Shown here one piece after another: positions 60,859 through 64,000 of a stretch of 64,000 nucleotides of DNA; position 1 is the stretch's first letter; each line of letters begins with the position of its first letter. The stretch lies in assembly GCF_018130465.1 (NCBI RefSeq), contig NZ_JAFCKJ010000002.1, positions 744,001 through 808,000 of the forward strand, given 5' to 3'. Source of the stretch: Bradyrhizobium canariense (lineage in GTDB: Bacteria > Pseudomonadota > Alphaproteobacteria > Rhizobiales > Xanthobacteraceae). Below the pieces are notes generated by a model. The model saw only the letters and a list, made by a program, of their open reading frames with translations, was not told where the DNA came from and searched no databases. Made by a program: the position numbers and the translations under genes.

Positions 60859-61302
60859 TCAGCTGGCGATCTGCTCGGCGGCTCGCCGCGCTGACTGTAG
60901 GGTCCGGTCGAGTGTCTCATCTCCGGCTTTTTCGGCCTTGGCACGCGCTTCACATTTTGAGCGAAGCTCCTCAATCTCATCGTCTGTGAGGTGCTCAATT
61001 CCCACGAGACTATTGCGCGCCGCACTCACGCGAATGAGTTCGTCCAGCTTTACCTGAATGGCCGCGCTGTCACGGTTTTGGGAGTTCTGAATCAGAAATA
61101 CCATAAGGAAAGTTACGATTGTGGTCCCAGTATTAATGACCAACTGCCAAGTGTCCGAGAACTGGAAGAGCGGGCCGCTTATGCCCCACACGACCACCAC
61201 ACCCGCAGCTAACAGGAAGGTCGAGGCGCGCCCAGCCGCAAGCGAGGTCTTGTTAGCCAAATCACCGAAGAATTTTGAGATCCGGGATGGTTCGTTTTTC
61301 AT
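60859..61302 (-). CDS. Low-affinity iron permease family protein
   Basis: A 147-residue membrane protein: SRISKFFGDLANKTSLAAGR, FLLAAGVVVVWGISGPLFQF, SDTWQLVINTGTTIVTFLMV and FLIQNSQNRDSAAIQVKLDE are typical of the family, named after yeast Fet4 although most bacterial members are uncharacterised. First gene of a pair with DUF1003. A degenerate GGAAC-N17-ATTG lies upstream. The following 258 bp to the glycosyltransferase fragment hold no gene. Confidence 0.86.
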   Translation of the reverse strand: MKNEPSRISKFFGDLANKTSLAAGRASTFLLAAGVVVVWGISGPLFQFSDTWQLVINTGTTIVTFLMVFLIQNSQNRDSAAIQVKLDELIRVSAARNSLVGIEHLTDDEIEELRSKCEARAKAEKAGDETLDRTLQSARRAAEQIAS

Positions 61303-61561
61303 GTCTCAGCCTTTGCCACCAACCACAATGTCGTTTCCGGGCGAAAGTTCCGCGTCAGGAACCGACATACATTGGCAGCAAACCGAAGCATGCTTTGCTT
61401 GGAGCTCCCGAGAGCACGTATTGAGAGCGATCGCAGAGTACGTCCAAGCCACGCCCGTTCGGATGCCGACCTCAACTCTAGAATTCAACTTGCTCCTGAT
61501 TCGAAAACGGCATGGCCAAGGATTCCATTCACGCCAGTGCCACAAGCCATCCGCGGATCTC

Positions 61562-62564
61562 TCACCCGCAGCGTCCTCCACGAGCGATCAGGTTGCGATA
61601 TCGGGTCTCGTATTCATTCGCCATCCGGCTTGCGGCGAAGCGCTCATCGAACCGGGCGCGGACCACTCGTCTGTCCAGTCGGCCCAGTTCTTTCACCGCC
61701 CTGATCGCCTGCTCCTGACCGTCGACGATGAAGCCGGTGACGCCGTCCTCCACAACTTCAGGCACCGACCCTGATCGATAAGCGATCACGGGCGTCCCAC
61801 GCCTCGCCTCGATCATCACCAGACCGAACGGCTCGGGCCAATCGATCGGAAATAGCAGGCCCGCTGCGTCTGCGAGGAAAGGCTGCTTCTTCGCGTCGTC
61901 GACCTCTCCGACGAGTTGAACCGCCTGGCCATCGATGTTCGGTTCGAGCTTGTTCTTGAAGTAGGCCGTCCCCGACCGAGGAATCTTGGCGGCAATTCGC
62001 AGCGGCATTCGCGCCGCGCGCGCGATGCGTATGGCGTCCTCCGGTCCCTTGTCAGCCGTCAGCCTCCCAGAAAGGCCAGGTAGGAACTGGTTCGTAGGAC
62101 GGCCGAAACAGATCCTTCGGCAGTCCGTGCTGGATCGTCGCGATCCAGTTCGCCTCCGGAAGTGGCCGACGCTGGTCGGCGGAAATGGAGACGAATGGAG
62201 CGTCTGCAAAGACGCCGATTACCTCGCGCAGACAAGGAAGGTCTAGCCTGCCGTGCATCGTCGTCAGGAAAGGCACGCCGGTTCGGCTCAACAACGGAAG
62301 GGGCAACCAGTCGATGTGGGAGTGGATCACGTCGAAGTCGCCTGCGCGCTCGGCGACGGCCTCGATCAGAAGCGCGCCGGCGGCGTTCGGATCGGCACCC
62401 TTCCGCCCTAGGCGCAGCGCGCGCGGCCACACGGCGTGGAGCTTTCCCTTCGTCTTGGAATCCCCGCTTGCGAACAGGGTGACGTCGTGTCCGAGTTCGT
62501 CCACGAGCCAGGCGATCACACGCTCAGTGCCGCCGTAAAGCTTTGGAGGTACGCTCTCGGCCAA
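61562..62564 (-). pseudogene. Glycosyltransferase family 4 gene broken by a frameshift
   Basis: The N-terminal half reads PPKLYGGTERVIAWLVDELG, VIHSHIDWLPLPLLS and FLTTMHGRLDLP in one frame and stops at 62052 (WEADG). The C-terminal half, in another frame, has LTADKGPEDAIRIARAARMP, LEPNIDGQAVQLVGEVDDAK and FGLVMIEARRGTPVIAYRSG with GSVPEVVEDGVTGF. In relatives these join at YLAFLGRISPEKG. Either a recent frameshift or a sequence error; if repaired it is a full GT4 enzyme. Confidence 0.7.
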
Positions 62565-62591
62565 CGGAGCAAGCTGCGCAATCCGCCTCGG

Positions 62592-62726
62592 CTAGGCTCC
62601 GAACACGAACCGCAGGACAGCCACGACCGTCGCGGAAATGAGAGCCGAAATCGCGAGCAGCGTCCAATTTGGCCTCGTGCTTCCCCGGGCCACGCGCGCT
62701 GCGAGCGCCTTCACGGCCGTCAACAT
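62592..62726 (-). CDS. Very small membrane protein, 44 residues
   Basis: MLTAVKALAARVARGSTRPN followed by one hydrophobic helix (WTLLAISALISATVVAVLRF). The start overlaps the stop of the gene before by 7 bases, so they are likely translated together. Function unknown. Confidence 0.5.
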   Translation of the reverse strand: MLTAVKALAARVARGSTRPNWTLLAISALISATVVAVLRFVFGA

Positions 62727-62929
62727 TCGTCTCGAGGAAGCCGCTGCAGATAGGCTATCCCGAAGCCAGCGGGTTCTTCGGTATCGCTCTCTCGCGCCTC
62801 CGACCTCCTGCGGAGGTGGCGCTCCAGCAGGCAGCGCCGGGTGTCGTGCTCATCGACCTCGGGGTGCCGCGCCCGGTACACCGTCCAGGCGGTCTCCGTG
62901 GCGTTCTTCAAGACGACTTCGTCGACCAT
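62720..62929 (-). CDS. Small conserved hypothetical protein, 69 residues
   Basis: MVDEVVLKNATETAWTVYRA, then RHPEVDEHDTRRCLLERHLR and EPAGFGIAYLQRLPRDEC. The pattern (a short helix, H-D-T-R-R-C-LLE, basic region, hydrophobic LxR end) is one I associate with rhizobial small proteins of unknown role. Overlaps the 44-residue gene. Confidence 0.65.
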   Translation of the reverse strand: MVDEVVLKNATETAWTVYRARHPEVDEHDTRRCLLERHLRRRSEARESDTEEPAGFGIAYLQRLPRDEC

Positions 62930-63025
62930 ACTTACTCTCTCTCTGGAGACCGACCCAGTCGCTGCCAACTCAAGGCACTCTGGAAAGTTTCCGGTTTTTC
63001 CCGGGAGTAGACGAAGGGAGGAGAG

Positions 63026-63430
63026 TCAGGATGCTTTGGCACGCGCCCGCGCACGTGCCGCACGGCGGCGTTGCAGGCGTTGGCTTCGGCCAACCTTTGT
63101 GAAGGCGACAAGTTTGGGCGCTCGCTCTTCGGACGACAGCTGCTCGACCGGACCATCCCGTCCGGTTTGTGGCCCGGAAGACCTGGCCTCCATGAAATCG
63201 AGTACCGTCCTGCCCTTCTCCGTAATCCGCCATCCGCCGTTCACGCGTTCGACCAAGGCTTGCGAGAAGATGTCTAGATCCGGAACGCGCGCGGCCAAGC
63301 GCATGGTCCGCTCGGCCCAATCCCGTCCGCTCGTCGCCAGGATCGCCATGTCGCGCTTGAGGTCCGACATGACGGCGAATCCATCGGGATAACTCACCAG
63401 GATCTTGAGCACTGTGACCTGGAAATTCAC
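63026..63430 (-). CDS. Winged-helix-like protein, copy 2 of the cassette
   Basis: A 134-residue protein: MNFQVTVLKILVSYPDGFAV, SDLKRDMAILATSGRDWAER and VNGGWRITEKGRTVLDFMEA, very close to the 58014 gene in the first 85 residues. Linker and basic tail have diverged (LQRRRAARARARAKAS). Like its copy it follows the small helical gene by 12 bp. Confidence 0.72.
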   Translation of the reverse strand: MNFQVTVLKILVSYPDGFAVMSDLKRDMAILATSGRDWAERTMRLAARVPDLDIFSQALVERVNGGWRITEKGRTVLDFMEARSSGPQTGRDGPVEQLSSEERAPKLVAFTKVGRSQRLQRRRAARARARAKAS

Positions 63431-63442
63431 CCCGACGCTCCG

Positions 63443-63643
63443 CTATCGCCCCATGCTCGGGGCTTGATGGAGCGCCTCGCGACTGACCTGCTTCAGGCTC
63501 TCCGGCGTGATGTTGCCCGTCGCTGCGGCTTCCAGAATTCTTGAAGCGACATGGGTCCGAGCACCGGTCTCGAAACGCGAAACCTCTTCACAGACCTCGT
63601 CGAGTACGGCGCGCAAAAGCGCCGTCGTGGCCGGATCGAACAT
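63443..63643 (-). CDS. Small helical protein, copy 2 of the cassette
   Basis: A 66-residue protein, MFDPATTALLRAVLDEVCEE, with ARTHVASRILEAAATGNITP, the paralogue of the 58452 gene. Together with the winged-helix gene it forms the second copy of the cassette. The 293 bp to the next gene hold no gene. Confidence 0.7.
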   Translation of the reverse strand: MFDPATTALLRAVLDEVCEEVSRFETGARTHVASRILEAAATGNITPESLKQVSREALHQAPSMGR

Positions 63644-63936
63644 GGGAACCCAAAACGCTAGAAGCGATAGCCTACAGCAAAGACGTATTCCGGTGGAACA
63701 ACATTGTTAATGCCCGCAGAGATCAGGCAGATGTTCGGGGTGCGCTCCTGAAAGCTTTTGCGCCGCAGCGTGGGCCGACCCCAGCGCGGCCTCGCGTGTT
63801 GTGGTCCGAACTCGAAGCTGTCGAATCACGCTGCCCCGGCGCCGAGCTCCATTGCCCTTCGCCGCCGGGCCAGCAGCAACCATTGCCTATTTTTCCCGTT
63901 ATCCGCAGGGCATGCGCAATGTGAAAGGAACTCCCG

Positions 63937-64000
63937 ATGAAGAAGATTGCAATGTCGGCGCTGCTGGTCGGCGCCCTTGGTCTGGCCTCGGTGGCCACGA
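63937..64000 (+). CDS. Start of an exported protein (runs off the window)
   Basis: An ATG after AAAGGAACTCCCG opens MKKIAMSALLVGALGLASVA, a typical signal peptide. Only 21 codons are visible; no family can be named. Confidence 0.6.
   Translation, partial: MKKIAMSALLVGALGLASVAT

Noticed and set aside
1-64000. CRISPR arrays and rRNA genes
   Set aside because: No regularly spaced repeats and no rRNA-like sequence were seen on either strand.

Overview
The window is high-GC alphaproteobacterial DNA and reads most like Bradyrhizobium (Rhizobiales). Three things point there: a SAM-II riboswitch ahead of metZ, an OpgC-type glucan-modifying gene followed by SGNH hydrolases, and GGAAC-N17/18-GTT promoters of the EcfG general stress response type. 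Family calls come from reading the translations; no database search was possible.

Region 1 (1-12.5 kb) looks like ordinary core chromosome: the start of apaG, an opgC-SGNH-SGNH operon, metZ under a SAM-II riboswitch with a nested terminator/antiterminator, a dCTP deaminase, a PAS protein, a MATE exporter, SRPBCC and VOC proteins, and a probable methyltransferase (Ogt type)/AraC operon. Palindromic intergenic repeats lie between genes.

Region 2 (12.68-about 35 kb) starts at a tRNA-Gly(CCC) gene and has the character of a genomic island. It carries an AddB/AddA-like nuclease-helicase pair, an XRE regulator and a TnsA-like protein. These are followed by a tightly coupled operon of three large tyrosine recombinases and a small coiled-coil protein, closed by a 50-bp perfect palindrome. 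Further right are a gene-poor stretch, small unknown genes, a fragment of an SOS-associated peptidase (SRAP/HMCES), a FAN1-like nuclease fused to a DnaQ-type exonuclease, and a large serine recombinase. The recombinase operon plus the nuclease-helicase cargo is the best candidate for a little-described mobile or defence system.

Region 3 (35-64 kb) is an accessory block rich in stress, DNA repair and housekeeping-repair genes: a coupled Ku-unknown-HAD operon, two ligase-only LigD-like proteins, a PolX whose polymerase active site is lost, RNase HII, topoisomerase IB, a DnaQ-type exonuclease broken by a frameshift, NAD(P)HX dehydratase, a histidine phosphatase, a YihY/BrkB protein, a zinc alcohol dehydrogenase, a PHA depolymerase with a CopG-like regulator, and a cluster of small envelope/stress proteins (GlsB, YidB, YflT-like, PepSY-like). 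Six genes or operons here are preceded by good EcfG-type promoters, which suggests that much of the block belongs to the general stress regulon. The block has been reshuffled: it contains a HAD fragment, a ligase C-terminus fossil, a MOSC remnant, a frameshifted glycosyltransferase and a duplicated two-gene cassette (58.0-58.65 and 63.0-63.6 kb).
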